60,799 bases of DNA. Origin: Lachnospiraceae bacterium (GTDB lineage Bacteria; Bacillota; Clostridia; Lachnospirales; Lachnospiraceae). The notes beneath the pieces were generated by a model. That model was not told where the DNA came from. It worked only from the letters and a program-made list of their open reading frames with translations, and searched no databases. The stretch spans positions 1 to 60,799 of the forward strand of contig VSND01000021.1 of assembly GCA_009774145.1 (NCBI GenBank). Direction: 5' to 3'. Positions 1 through 6,268 of the stretch are shown here, piece by piece. The position numbers and the translations under genes are program-made. Each line of letters opens with the position of its first letter. The stretch's first letter is position 1.

Positions 1-132
1 ACTGTTCAGTAAAGAAAAAGAACAGAGTCTGGTTAAGATGCGCTCATGCAAGATAAGAAAAAGGCGAAAAACTGTGTAATGTCCGGTGGCGGATCTTTAG
101 GAGGCTGCCGGAAATAGAACATGGATTTCATG

Positions 133-168
133 TACCGCTTATCTTAAATGAGGTAGGCGGTATTTTTT
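133..168 (+). terminator. possible rho-independent terminator before the tRNA cluster
   Basis: The 6-bp stem TACCGC/GCGGTA is supported by a weaker inner pairing and is followed by six T residues. It would end transcription of whatever lies left of the window. Positions 1-132 hold no convincing gene; a 23-codon frame beginning at 46 has no good ribosome site. Confidence 0.5.
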
Positions 169-170
169 AT

Positions 171-243
171 GTTCCATTAGCTCAGTTGGGAGAGCACTCG
201 ACTTTTAATCGAGGAGTCATGGGTTCGAGTCCCATATGGAGCA
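171..243 (+). tRNA. tRNA-Lys (anticodon TTT)
   Basis: Cloverleaf of 73 nt. The acceptor stem GTTCCAT/ATGGAGC has one G-T pair. The anticodon arm is CTCGA-CTTTTAA-TCGAG with anticodon TTT, and the T arm has GGTTCGAGTCC. CCA is not encoded directly after the discriminator A. It is the first of five tRNAs on this strand and is followed by a small regulator gene. Confidence 0.95.
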
Positions 244-285
244 TGACCGCCTGTATATTGAGTCTGATAACAGGAGGTGAGGATC

Positions 286-540
286 ATGGTGAATTTGCCG
301 GTTATAGATATGGCAAGGACAGGACAGAACATTGGAAGGCTGCGGAAGCAGGCAGGATTGTCTGTAAAGGATCTGCAGGATATTTTCGGATTCGCCACAC
401 CGCAGGCCATATACAAGTGGCAGCAGGGCGTGGCGCTGCCGACCATAGACAATCTGGTGGTGCTTGCAGCAGTCCTGCAGGTGCGCGTGGATGACATTCT
501 GGTTACTGATACGGCAGACCAGATACAGATCAGCGCATGA
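286..540 (+). CDS. small XRE-family helix-turn-helix regulator
   Basis: Protein of 84 residues. It consists of a single Cro/C1-type helix-turn-helix domain (about residues 8-65): GQNIGRLRKQAGLSVKDLQ, then the recognition helix TPQAIYKWQQG, then PTIDNLVVLAAVL. This fold binds operator DNA as a dimer. The ATG at 286 is chosen because AGGAGG lies 9 nt upstream; a GTG at 277 would overlap that ribosome site. The gene sits inside a tRNA cluster, about 42 nt after tRNA-Lys and 51 nt before tRNA-Glu, so it may be co-transcribed with tRNAs. Its target is unknown. Identification of the family is secure; the role is not. Confidence 0.85.
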   Translation: MVNLPVIDMARTGQNIGRLRKQAGLSVKDLQDIFGFATPQAIYKWQQGVALPTIDNLVVLAAVLQVRVDDILVTDTADQIQISA

Positions 541-591
541 AAAGGAAAAAAGAAATAATAAAAATAGCGGGCTGAGATATGCCTGCAATAA

Positions 592-664
592 GGTCCCCTG
601 GTCTAAAGGTCAGGACACCGGCCTTTCAAGCCGGAGGTATTGGGTTCAAGTCCCATGGGGATCA
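592..664 (+). tRNA. tRNA-Glu (anticodon TTC)
   Basis: Acceptor stem GGTCCCC/GGGGATC, anticodon arm CCGGC-CTTTCAA-GCCGG with anticodon TTC, T arm GGGTTCAAGTCCC. It lies 4 nt before the next tRNA-Glu and shares most of its D and anticodon arms with it, so the two are likely duplicates that diverged at the anticodon. Confidence 0.95.
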
Positions 665-668
665 TTAA

Positions 669-741
669 GGCTCCTTAGTCTAAAGGTCAGGACGCCGGCC
701 TCTCAAGCCGGAGATGTCGGGTTCAAGTCCCGCAGGAGCTA
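669..741 (+). tRNA. tRNA-Glu (anticodon CTC)
   Basis: Acceptor stem GGCTCCT/AGGAGCT (first pair G-T), anticodon arm CCGGC-CTCTCAA-GCCGG with anticodon CTC, T arm GGGTTCAAGTCCC. It is followed by a 147-nt spacer with two strong hairpins before tRNA-Tyr. Confidence 0.94.
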
Positions 742-765
742 CTGTGGCCATAGGACAGTGGCAGT

Positions 766-846
766 AAAGCGAACGCAGTTCGCTTTGCAGATATGTGGCT
801 CTGCTCACGGGGGCGCAAGATGTCCGGGGGACATCTGCTCTGCGCC
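766..846 (+). other. two hairpins in the tRNA-Glu to tRNA-Tyr spacer
   Basis: Hairpin 1 is AAAGCGAA (766-773) with TTCGCTTT (779-786). Hairpin 2 pairs GGCGCA (812-817) with TGCGCC (841-846) and AGATGTCC (818-825) with GGACATCT (829-836). Neither has a T-run, so they are not typical terminators. They may shape processing of the tRNA precursor or be remnants of a small repeat. No gene was seen in this spacer. Confidence 0.5.
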
Positions 847-888
847 GACCGAAGCGGAGCGGAGACCGATTCCCCCTGGTCACCCCAT

Positions 889-971
889 GGATGGGTATGC
901 CCAGCGGCGAGGGCAGCGGACTGTAAATCCGTTACAAAGAAACACCGCAGGTTCGAGTCCTGCCCTATCCA
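889..971 (+). tRNA. tRNA-Tyr (anticodon GTA)
   Basis: Class II tRNA of 83 nt with a long variable arm. Acceptor stem GGATGGG/CCCTATCC with one G-T pair, anticodon loop CTGTAAA with anticodon GTA, T arm AGGTTCGAGTCCT. It lies 6 nt before tRNA-Ser. Confidence 0.94.
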
Positions 972-977
972 CTTTAC

Positions 978-1062
978 GTTTGCGTGTCCGAGAGGCTTAT
1001 GGTGCCATCCTGCTAAGATGGTGTGCGGCAACGCACCGAAGGTTCAAATCCTTCCGCAAACG
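978..1062 (+). tRNA. tRNA-Ser (anticodon GCT)
   Basis: Class II tRNA of 85 nt. The acceptor stem GTTTGCG/CGCAAAC is perfect, the anticodon arm is CCATC-CTGCTAA-GATGG with anticodon GCT, and the variable arm is the GTGTGCGGCAACGCAC hairpin. It is the last tRNA of the cluster. Element-type genes begin on the other strand just beyond it. Confidence 0.94.
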
Positions 1063-1087
1063 CTCCTAAACTGAAGATATATCATAA

Positions 1088-1115
1088 TAGAAAAGGACCG
1101 GCGAAAACCGGTCCT
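1088..1115 (-). terminator. terminator for the Rpn cluster
   Basis: The perfect 8-bp stem AGGACCGG/CCGGTCCT is followed, on the minus strand, by TTTTCTATT. It lies just past the end of the reading frame of the left-most Rpn-type gene. It could also slow transcription leaving the tRNA cluster, although no T-run is present in that direction. Confidence 0.7.
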
Positions 1116-1134
1116 AAGTCATTGCGCATACCTT

Positions 1135-1983
1135 TTATACCATTACATTTTCATCCTGAAGGCGAAGTAACTCTGCCTCAGTCAGTCCAGTAACCTTCAT
1201 AATTTTAATAAGGTCGTCACCTTCATCCATCAAAGATTTAGCCATTTCCATGACTTTTTCCCTTGCTTTCTGATTTTCGTATTCAATTTTTTCTTTTTCA
1301 TAAAGCTACCCTAACTGTGTCATGTTGATTCTCATCCTTATCTGATCCAGATATTCTCTGCTGATGAATTTATCACTTGCAACAATTACGCCGGAAAGAG
1401 TAAAAATCCGTTGTTCTTCATCTGGTATCTGCTCTGCCAGATCCACAATTTTTTCCAGCATTTCCTGTTTCCCTTCAGAACCGGGAACCGTCAGGGGTAG
1501 GATTACCAGCTCCATCAGGTCACAGTCTGTAAGCGGCAGGTCTGAATGAATCTTCTGCCGGGCGGCATCCAATCTTTCCCCGCCATCCATACGGGATAAG
1601 AAAATCTGTATTGGGCGCAGGGTAAGGCAGCCGCAGTCAAAGACGGGATCAGCTTTTTCCACATCACCAGTGTAAATGATGAGCAGGTGCAGGTCAAAAT
1701 TTCCGTCTTCCTTATCATATTTTTCCATAATTTTCGCGATATGCTTTGGATATTTGACCATATCCGTCTTATGGCATCCGGAAGTGTAATCCACAAGCAT
1801 ATATGTTCCGTCTGCCAGCAGGAATAAGCTGTCAATGTAACCGTCATCCACAGGGATTGGCGGGAGCATTTCCTGAATTGGCGGGAGACAGGTTCCGAAT
1901 ACTGGGAACTGTTTCCCTTTGTATGTACGGGCAAGAACCTTATATAAGGCATTCCTGTCTTGGTATAATTTTTCTTCTGTCAT
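1135..1983 (-). pseudogene. Rpn-like protein gene split by an in-frame amber codon
   Basis: The reading frame runs from ATG at 1983 for 225 codons to TAG at 1306-1308. It continues in the same frame for 56 more sense codons to TAA at 1135. The continuation (LYEKEKIEYENQKAREKV, then KSLMDEGDDLIKIMKV) looks like the normal helical tail of Rpn-type (PD-(D/E)XK nuclease) proteins, so the TAG is probably a recent nonsense mutation. The N-terminal part has YIDSLFLLADGTYMLVDY, which resembles the nuclease core. The first codon overlaps the stop of the upstream 60-residue gene (ATGA). The shortened 225-residue product may still be made. Readthrough is an alternative but nothing supports it directly. 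Confidence 0.7.
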
Positions 1984-2162
1984 GGTATCCTCCTGGTTAA
2001 TAAAATGTCGTATTCTTCAAAAAGTTTGTTCCTGAAGTCTGCGTCCTCTAAAGCTCGTTTCAAATCATCAGTACGGTTTCCTTTAAGCAGAAATTTAGTC
2101 AATGCAGCCATATTTTCTTGTCCCTGCAATATGTTTTCTCTGTCTCTTTGCTGTAAAGTCAT
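1980..2162 (-). CDS. 60-residue protein matching only the tail of Rpn nucleases
   Basis: The product begins MTLQQRDRENI and ends with RTDDLKRALEDADFRNKLFEE followed by a short tail. This matches the last 62 residues of the full-length Rpn protein at 2426-3259 (MTLLQRDRENI and RTDDLKRASEDTDFRNELFKE). The nuclease part is absent. Its stop overlaps the start of the next gene by ATGA, so the two are probably translationally coupled. It may be a truncated relic, or a stand-alone antitoxin-like tail: in Rpn systems, a short C-terminal product made from an internal start is known to inhibit the full-length nuclease. Confidence 0.6.
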   Translation of the reverse strand: MTLQQRDRENILQGQENMAALTKFLLKGNRTDDLKRALEDADFRNKLFEEYDILLTRRIP

Positions 2163-2181
2163 TGTGTACCCCTTTCATGCC

Positions 2182-2361
2182 CTAATCATTTTCATAATCG
2201 GAGATAACAGATTCTACATATTCCAAATCAAGTTGCAAAGTATTAGCAATGTATTCAATATTATTTCCCTTATTATAGAGTTTCAAAATTCTTGTGGCAT
2301 ACAGACTGCCTTCTGCACGCCCCAATTCAATATTTTCTCTGTCTCTCTGAAATAAAGTCAT
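2182..2361 (-). CDS. 59-residue Rpn-tail protein, second stand-alone copy
   Basis: Starts with MTLFQRDRENIELG and continues as a helical tail with a helix-turn-helix-like end (NKGNNIEYIANTLQLD, then LEYVESVISDYEND). The codons just before the ATG read EVEY, as in the full-length protein (MEVEYM), and then run into a stop, so this is the cut-off 3' part of another Rpn paralogue. The frame is open and intact from the conserved internal ATG. No strong ribosome site is seen; GAGG lies about 6 nt upstream. It is one of three copies of the MTL-QRDREN block in 460 bp. Confidence 0.5.
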   Translation of the reverse strand: MTLFQRDRENIELGRAEGSLYATRILKLYNKGNNIEYIANTLQLDLEYVESVISDYEND

Positions 2362-2425
2362 GTACTCGACCTCTGCTATACAAAATCAGGGGAAGCACAT
2401 ACCTCCCCTGTTAATATGTTTGCTG

Positions 2426-3259
2426 TTATAAAATGCCATATTCCTTAAAAAGTTCATTCCTGAAATCCGTGTCTTCTGAAGCACGTTTTAAATCATCAGT
2501 GCGGTCTTCGGAAAGAAGTATCTTGATTAAGGAAGCCATCTGGTTGCTGCCTTCTTCACGTCCTTCTTCACGCCCTAATTCAATATTTTCTCTATCCCTC
2601 TGTAATAAAGTCATATACTCGACCTCCATTTCCTTACTTTCTTTTACCTCAGTAACCTTTTTATGGATCTCTCTTATCAGCGGGCTTCTTGCCTGCGCTG
2701 CAAAGTCATCAGTTGTGTTCTCCACATAAGAGAGGAACTCCAGCATTTCCGCATCCACATCGTGCATATTGCCTTTGGTATTCAGGAAAATCTTTGTGGT
2801 TTCATCCCCCAGCGTGAGGGAAGGACTCTCCACGCACCTGTTTTCAAAGGTGTAGATATGACGGCGTTCTCCAAACGGATCAAAGGTGCAGATGAAGATG
2901 ACAAAGGATTTTCTCAGTTTCCGGTAATCTTCCCCTGCAGAAATGATGTCAAGGTCTATATTTCCCTGATAGTACCTCGACCTCTTGGGAAGAATGGCCT
3001 TTTTCTGCTTCCCACGTTCCATTTCCACATTGTATACCGTACCCTCGTCATCGTTGATATATACATCAAGACGGATGCCTTTGCCTTCATAAAGGTGATT
3101 GATGGTTTTCTGTGTGGCAGGGATTGAAACCTCCCGTATGGAAACCCCCAGTATTTTTTCCAGTACCCTTCTGCATACTTCTTTATCGCTCATTACCTTT
3201 GCAAAAAGGAAATCGTCCTCCAGATTCAGCTGCTGGATGGTTTTAATTGTGTCTGACAT
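2426..3259 (-). CDS. Rpn-family PD-(D/E)XK nuclease, full length
   Basis: Protein of 277 residues, the usual size of the Rpn (recombination-promoting nuclease / putative transposase) family. The N-terminus LNLEDDFLFAKVMSDKEVC is typical. The nuclease core includes GIRLDVYINDDEGTVYNVEME, where D and E-x-E residues of the PD-(D/E)XK site can be seen, followed by RSRYYQGNIDLD. The C-terminal tail has the repeated GREEGREEG segment. Family members are reported as DNA nucleases with roles in RecA-independent recombination and in phage defence. An internal ATG at 2614 (MTLLQRDREN) would give a 62-residue tail protein. It is first in the minus-strand Rpn cluster. Confidence 0.85.
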   Translation of the reverse strand: MSDTIKTIQQLNLEDDFLFAKVMSDKEVCRRVLEKILGVSIREVSIPATQKTINHLYEGKGIRLDVYINDDEGTVYNVEMERGKQKKAILPKRSRYYQGNIDLDIISAGEDYRKLRKSFVIFICTFDPFGERRHIYTFENRCVESPSLTLGDETTKIFLNTKGNMHDVDAEMLEFLSYVENTTDDFAAQARSPLIREIHKKVTEVKESKEMEVEYMTLLQRDRENIELGREEGREEGSNQMASLIKILLSEDRTDDLKRASEDTDFRNELFKEYGIL

Positions 3260-3367
3260 AAAATATACCTCTCTCTCTCACATTATAACATAATTTGTTG
3301 TTTCTGTCAGCGTTTCATGCCCTCAATAAATAAAGACGCCGCAGGGCGCAAATACTTGAAAAAATTT

Positions 3368-4561
3368 TCATGGAAAAAGCACATCCAGGGGCAGGCTGAG
3401 CTGCACCGGCTGATTTTTTTCCTCCTGCATCCGTTGTTCCCGTATCTCAGCCAGCTCCCGTATCCGTTCTGGCGTAAGCCATTTGTCGGCATGGATTTTA
3501 TCCAGGGAGTATGGCTCCAGGTTTTCATAGCCCACATCCCGCAGCTTCCGTTCAAGCGCCTGTATTTTCTTTTCCATGGCCTCCGCGCGTTTCCGGCTTT
3601 TCTGCTCTTTGTCAGCTTTCCGAAGGTCAGCGTCATAACGGATCTCAATGCCATTTTTGATGTCCTGCAGGTCCTGCATCAGATCCCGGCTTGGCCTGGA
3701 TTCGGCGCGGATGTTTAAGATCTCCGCTTGGAAAGTCCTGTCCAAAGCCCAGAGTTGGGAGTGGTTCCATTTGTATTCCTCATAGATCCTGCCGCCCTGC
3801 AGCTTTACAAAAGCCTCGCATATATCCATGCTGACAGGGTGGTCATAGTAGCGGATGCCGCGTGTGACCGATACGATCTTTTCACCGTCGAACAGGGTCC
3901 CGTCCTGCCGGATGCGGATGGTCTTCAGGTCATAATATACATTCCCGCGCTTTTTGCTCAGTTCCCGGTTTTGTATCGGGCAGAAATGGGAGCAGCACCT
4001 GCGGAAGCATTGATGCGGCTCATAGCGCTGTGACCAGGTGCGCGTGTGTTCATCATAATACATGTGGTTTGCGCATACCCTGCCGTGGTGCATTGACACA
4101 TATTCCTCATATTTCTGCCTGCGCTCCGCCTCACGTTCCGCATTTGCCAGCTCTATGCTGTTTTGGTAATCGTAAGGCTCTGCAGTTTTGTGGCACTCGC
4201 ACCAGCACTGGGCGCGGAGCACGCCGCCGTGGGTCCCGTGCAGCAGGGGATTGTTCCTGCTGCATTCAGGATTGTCATAGGGACAGCGCATTACCGGGTT
4301 ATCATTCTCATGGCACCAGTCGATCCCCATGTAGCCCATATCATGCAGGACATTCTTTCCTTTTACGAACTTCCCGCAGCCGGTTTTATAGATGAGGTCG
4401 TCGGTGTAACTGCCCTGGTATACAAAGCCGCCGTCATAGTTTCTCAGCGGGTTGTTTTTGTCGGGTATGCAGCCGGGCAGCTTTACATAGTCCGGATGAT
4501 TGTCCGCAGTAAAGCCCTGGGCCAGAAGTCCGGTGGTCAGTTTGTTGTATTCCAGATCCAT
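3368..4561 (-). CDS. cysteine-rich element protein of unknown function
   Basis: Protein of 397 residues. ATG at 4561 is chosen for the upstream AAGGAGG; a longer frame would overlap the gene before it. The middle part is rich in Cys and His (RCPYDNPECSRNN, CWCECHK, HQCFRRCCSHFCP), which suggests metal binding. The C-terminal 130 residues form a charged coiled coil (KADKEQKSRKRAEAMEKKIQ). No known family was recognised. It is the last gene of the operon that begins upstream with the DNA ligase. Confidence 0.7.
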   Translation of the reverse strand: MDLEYNKLTTGLLAQGFTADNHPDYVKLPGCIPDKNNPLRNYDGGFVYQGSYTDDLIYKTGCGKFVKGKNVLHDMGYMGIDWCHENDNPVMRCPYDNPECSRNNPLLHGTHGGVLRAQCWCECHKTAEPYDYQNSIELANAEREAERRQKYEEYVSMHHGRVCANHMYYDEHTRTWSQRYEPHQCFRRCCSHFCPIQNRELSKKRGNVYYDLKTIRIRQDGTLFDGEKIVSVTRGIRYYDHPVSMDICEAFVKLQGGRIYEEYKWNHSQLWALDRTFQAEILNIRAESRPSRDLMQDLQDIKNGIEIRYDADLRKADKEQKSRKRAEAMEKKIQALERKLRDVGYENLEPYSLDKIHADKWLTPERIRELAEIREQRMQEEKNQPVQLSLPLDVLFP

Positions 4562-4571
4562 GTCCGCCTCC

Positions 4572-4772
4572 TTACAGCCCCTGGCAGGGGCGAATATCAA
4601 AGAAATCTTCCATCTGCTTACGGAAGGCATCCTTGTCCATGTCATATATGCTGCAGAAACAGCGCTCACAGGTGTCCACTACTTTGAAGGTGTTTGTGAG
4701 CCGCCTGTCCCAGCTGTTCATCCGGCTGCCGCATTTGTGGCAGCATTCGTCGAGTAACTTTACTTTTGGCAT
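4572..4772 (-). CDS. 66-residue zinc-ribbon-like protein
   Basis: Small protein with two Cys pairs (CCHKCG near residues 10-15 and CERCFC near 35-40), the usual spacing of a zinc ribbon. Function not recognised. The start follows a terminator-like hairpin by only a few bases. A degenerate relative starting MPEIRLL (this gene starts MPKVKLL) follows an equivalent hairpin near 5337, so the area has been duplicated. Confidence 0.6.
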   Translation of the reverse strand: MPKVKLLDECCHKCGSRMNSWDRRLTNTFKVVDTCERCFCSIYDMDKDAFRKQMEDFFDIRPCQGL

Positions 4773-4776
4773 ATGT

Positions 4777-4806
4777 GAAAAGGGGAACCCGGTTCACCAG
4801 GTTCCC
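4777..4806 (-). terminator. terminator-like hairpin between small operon genes
   Basis: Stem GGGAACC/GGTTCCC with an 11-nt loop, followed on the minus strand by CTTTTC. A similar hairpin and the same TTTTCACATATGCC sequence recur at 5337-5372. Confidence 0.5.
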
Positions 4807-4816
4807 GCCTCCTTTC

Positions 4817-5233
4817 TTATGATTTTTGTCCAGAAAAGATTTCAGCTGCCGCTTTCACAACTTTGAATTCAACCGTTAGACGGTCGCATTCCCATACCTT
4901 CATATGTGTCTGGATAAAATCCTCTACGTCCTCAAGCAGGACGTGGTTGAACGTATCAGTCAGTGTGCTTTCCAAAGACCCGGCATCTATGGTTGTGCCT
5001 TCCAGCCGTCTGCATACTTCCTGCATCCATGTGTACTTATTGCTGAGATAAGCATCATCTGCATGGCGCAGGTTCCGGTCATACAGCATATAGCAGGCAG
5101 TCCAGCGCTGCCGGAGAATGGAAGAGAAATCATCTTCATGGATGGTGATGCTTTCCTGATCTGTTTCTGTCAGTGTGCTGCCGGCAGGAAGATCTGTTAA
5201 TTCTGCCAGCAGCGGAATGCCTGAAATGTTCAT
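4817..5233 (-). CDS. element protein of unknown function, tandem paralogue A
   Basis: Protein of 138 residues. The start MNISGIPLLAELTDLPAGS is shared with paralogue B (MNISGVPLLVELTNLPAGS), so the longer upstream extension is rejected; AGGAGG lies about 12 nt upstream. Shared blocks include CRRLEGTTI, LESTLTDTFNHVLLEDVE and CDR-TVE. The sequence is soluble and helical with conserved Trp. It and paralogue B are a tandem duplication; no family was recognised. Confidence 0.75.
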   Translation of the reverse strand: MNISGIPLLAELTDLPAGSTLTETDQESITIHEDDFSSILRQRWTACYMLYDRNLRHADDAYLSNKYTWMQEVCRRLEGTTIDAGSLESTLTDTFNHVLLEDVEDFIQTHMKVWECDRLTVEFKVVKAAAEIFSGQKS

Positions 5234-5342
5234 TTGCCATATCCTCCTTTTGTGTTCCGCGTCCACACACAGGCAGCACTGCCTGCATTTCCGGAATCAT
5301 GTAAGATTCTTCGCTGAAGTAACCGTATTTCTGGCATATGTG

Positions 5343-5372
5343 AAAAGAGCAGCCGGGCGCACCGGGTCACTG
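5343..5372 (-). terminator. terminator-like hairpin overlapping the end of paralogue B
   Basis: CAG-CCGG / CCGG-CTG type stem followed on the minus strand by CTCTTTTC. It mirrors the hairpin at 4777-4806 and is part of the same duplicated unit. Confidence 0.4.
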
Positions 5373-5795
5373 CCTCCCTGGCAGTGGTTTTACGGGAAAA
5401 AGTTCCGATATTGCCCATGCGATCCAGAGTTCAACCGTTGCCCGGTCACATTTCCATTCGCTCATATGTTGCTGGATAAAGCCTTCCACATCCTCAAGCA
5501 GGACGTGGTTGAACGTATCAGTCAGAGTGCTTTCCAAAGACCTGGCATTTATGGTTGTGCCTTCCAGCCGCCTGCATACTTCCAAAACCCAGATGCACAT
5601 ATCGTCTTCATAAGCGGACTCAGCATTGAGCAGGTTCCAGTCATACAGCATATAGCAGGCAATCCAGCGCTGCCAGATAACAGCCGAAACTACATCTTTG
5701 TGAATGGAAATCTCTTCCTGATCTGTTTCTGTAGATTGGCTGCCGGCAGGAAGGTTTGTTAATTCCACCAGCAGCGGAACACCTGAAATGTTCAT
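5367..5795 (-). CDS. element protein of unknown function, tandem paralogue B
   Basis: Protein of 142 residues, about half identical to paralogue A, with the same start motif and the same LESTLTDTFNHVLLEDVE block. It differs mainly in the middle (DWNLLNAESAYEDDMCIWVLE against DRNLRHADDAY) and at the C-terminus. The ribosome site GGAGG is about 10 nt before ATG. It follows the DUF4262-type gene in the ligase operon. Confidence 0.75.
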   Translation of the reverse strand: MNISGVPLLVELTNLPAGSQSTETDQEEISIHKDVVSAVIWQRWIACYMLYDWNLLNAESAYEDDMCIWVLEVCRRLEGTTINARSLESTLTDTFNHVLLEDVEGFIQQHMSEWKCDRATVELWIAWAISELFPVKPLPGRQ

Positions 5796-5876
5796 TTGCT
5801 ATTTCCTCCTTTGAAAAGCTGCCGCTTCCGTACAGCTTTTTTCACGGCATGGGATATGCCGGTATCCTTTGCGGGT

Positions 5877-6254
5877 TCATCCCTCAAACATTTCCACTTC
5901 CTGATGCCTGTATGGTTCCATGCAGTTTTCATCCTCCGGGAAACGGTTATGCTTATCCGGGATGATAAGCCGTAGCACGTCGCGTCCTGTCTCACGGACT
6001 TTCTTCAGACGTATGCTGCAGTCCTCATACAGGCCGGATACCATATCCCCGTCATGGAAGTTCTCCCCGTTCTGCACCCGTCTGCCCAGTGTGTTCAGAA
6101 GATAGCAGATATGTTTCCGGGAAAGGTTCAGGACCATCTGGAAGTCCGGGTGGTGGTATTTCTCCATTCCATGCGTGTGCGCATTGCAGAGGTATGGATA
6201 TGGCCCGGGATCGTCAAAAACGTAGTGTATGATCCAGTCTACTTTTGTTTCCAT
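5877..6254 (-). CDS. DUF4262-like protein
   Basis: Protein of 125 residues. Features of DUF4262 are visible: an early segment with PYPYLCNAHTHGMEKYHHPDF, the LSRKHICYLLNTLGRRVQNG helix, then FHDGDMVSGLYEDC and the RLIIPDKHNRFPEDENC end. The family has no proven biochemical role. It is immediately downstream of the ligase gene (15 nt) and is surely in the same operon. Confidence 0.7.
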   Translation of the reverse strand: METKVDWIIHYVFDDPGPYPYLCNAHTHGMEKYHHPDFQMVLNLSRKHICYLLNTLGRRVQNGENFHDGDMVSGLYEDCSIRLKKVRETGRDVLRLIIPDKHNRFPEDENCMEPYRHQEVEMFEG

Positions 6255-6268
6255 ACAGAACCTCCTTT

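Noticed and set aside
46..117. 23-codon frame left of the tRNA cluster
   Set aside because: No ribosome site, no recognisable product, and it ends before a terminator-like hairpin. It may be the end of a longer region outside the window but cannot be supported.
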